A stretch of 64,000 nucleotides of DNA, from contig CAKZQG010000043.1 in the NCBI GenBank assembly GCA_937139605.1, positions 1 through 64,000 of the forward strand. Direction: 5' to 3'. Below are positions 63,366 through 64,000 of this stretch, piece after piece; within the stretch, counting starts at the first letter, position 1; every line of letters starts with the position of its first letter. The DNA comes from an uncultured bacterium (GTDB taxonomy: Bacteria > DRYD01). The position numbers and the translations under genes are program-made. The notes below the pieces were generated by a model. That model was not told where the DNA came from and ran no database searches. It was given only the letters and a program-made list of their open reading frames with translations.

Positions 63366-64000
63366 AAAATTAAATATAAAAGAAATCATAATAGACATAG
63401 GGTTAGATGAAGTAGGTAGAGGCTCATTATTTGGCCCCTTAGTTATAGCTTCATTTATGATAATTAAAATTGATAATAAAAATCCTTATCAAAAAATTGA
63501 ACTAAAAGATAGTAAAAAACTAACTTATAATCAAAGATTAGATTTATTTAAAAAAATAATAAATATAATAAAAAATAATAAAGATATTTCTAAAATCTAT
63601 TTTTGCTTCATTTCAAATGATATCATAGATAAAATCAATATACTAAATGCAAATTTACTAGGGTTTGAAAAATTAATTATTCAAAATTTAAAAAATATTT
63701 TAAATAATAAAGTAATTGTCAAAAATATAAATAAGGTAAAACATATTAATTTTTATATAGATGGAGATAAAAAACCTAAGGATATAGAAAATAAAATTCA
63801 AGAATTTTTAAAAACTTATCATAGTTTTGAAATGCTAAAAAATAAAATAAATATATTAAATTATATTAAGGGAGATAGTAATATAAAGGTTATCCAGGCA
63901 GCAGCGATTTTAGCCAAAGTAACAAGAGATAAATACATACAATATTTATCTAAAAAATATCCAATTTATGATTCCCGCTATAATTTATATAATAACAAGG
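63349..64000 (+). CDS. rnhB: Ribonuclease HII (3' end beyond window)
   Basis: The ATG at 63349 overlaps the tilS end by 17 nt. The frame runs to the right edge (217 codons seen). IGLDEVGRGSLFGPLVIA holds the first active-site Asp-Glu, KDSKKLT is the next conserved segment, and the motifs YIDGD, KGDSNIKVIQAAAILAKVTR and YDSRY follow. RNase HII removes ribonucleotides and RNA primers from DNA. The catalytic core is visible up to helix 5; the C-terminal end is missing. It is cotranscribed with tilS. Confidence 0.93.
   Translation, partial: MKKNNKKLNIKEIIIDIGLDEVGRGSLFGPLVIASFMIIKIDNKNPYQKIELKDSKKLTYNQRLDLFKKIINIIKNNKDISKIYFCFISNDIIDKINILNANLLGFEKLIIQNLKNILNNKVIVKNINKVKHINFYIDGDKKPKDIENKIQEFLKTYHSFEMLKNKINILNYIKGDSNIKVIQAAAILAKVTRDKYIQYLSKKYPIYDSRYNLYNNK

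Noticed and set aside
1-64000. Prophage or intact insertion sequence
   Set aside because: No transposase, integrase, terminase or capsid motif is present; only weak debris near 10 kb and a possible Rpn-like tail at the left edge.

Overview
The window is very AT-rich, uses the standard bacterial code (Trp is TGG, stops are mostly TAA) and is densely packed with genes. It comes from a diderm, probably motile or piliated, bacterium. Outer-membrane features are two TolC-like channels, two membrane-fusion proteins, a heavy-metal RND pump, a LolA-like protein and a full set of minor pseudopilins. It also carries SpoVS, FliF, glycogen synthase and a DUF4912 protein. That mix fits a deep-branching, Firmicutes-adjacent diderm lineage or candidate phylum, but the sequence alone does not name it.

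Layout. 1-8461 (mostly minus): the tail of a possible Rpn-type protein, a membrane protein, an adaptor/TolC pair without its pump, secG, gcvH, infB and a UDP-sugar dehydrogenase. 8613-9896: serS. 9933-12663: a terminator, two decayed reading frames and a D-aminoacylase with a small coupled gene. 12883-19844 (plus): a fragment of the spc ribosomal operon (rplR-rpsE-rplO), murB, a GC-rich pseudoknot RNA, a non-catalytic M16 subunit, a YfiH-type enzyme and a 14-repeat beta-propeller protein. 19864-24810 (minus): a secreted glycosidase-like protein, birA, an EEP nuclease and a hicBA toxin-antitoxin pair bracketed by an 80-bp direct repeat.

25040-35120 (plus): a coiled-coil protein, a Cys-rich membrane protein and a Cus-like copper/silver efflux operon (outer-membrane channel, adaptor, RND pump). 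A secreted protein with an RTX-type calcium module follows, with its own promoter and terminator, then another exported protein. 35121-35586 holds a ruined second copy of the decayed gene near 10.4 kb. Then comes an orphan PTS EIIC gene.

36858-41841 (minus): four minor pseudopilins and a large FG-GAP/VCBS-repeat protein in PilY1 position. They are driven by a clear promoter whose -35 box sits next to a G10 homopolymer. 42015-54313 (minus): acpS, fliF, a zinc-ribbon protein, aspS, a HIT protein, a LolA-like protein, an HTH-DUF4912 protein, a 1091-residue Glu/Gln-repeat protein and glgA. 54556-64000 (plus): an aminotransferase, spoVS, tRNA-Leu(GAG) with hemL starting 11 nt after it, a cytoplasmic histidine kinase with a degenerate GGDEF domain, transketolase, an ABC ATPase, tilS (frame broken at a T9 tract) and a partial rnhB.

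The best candidates for something undescribed are the pseudoknot RNA at 15831-15905, the Gly-rich gene family present as two decayed copies, the poly-G-flanked pilus-tip operon and the 1091-residue repeat protein beside DUF4912 and glgA.
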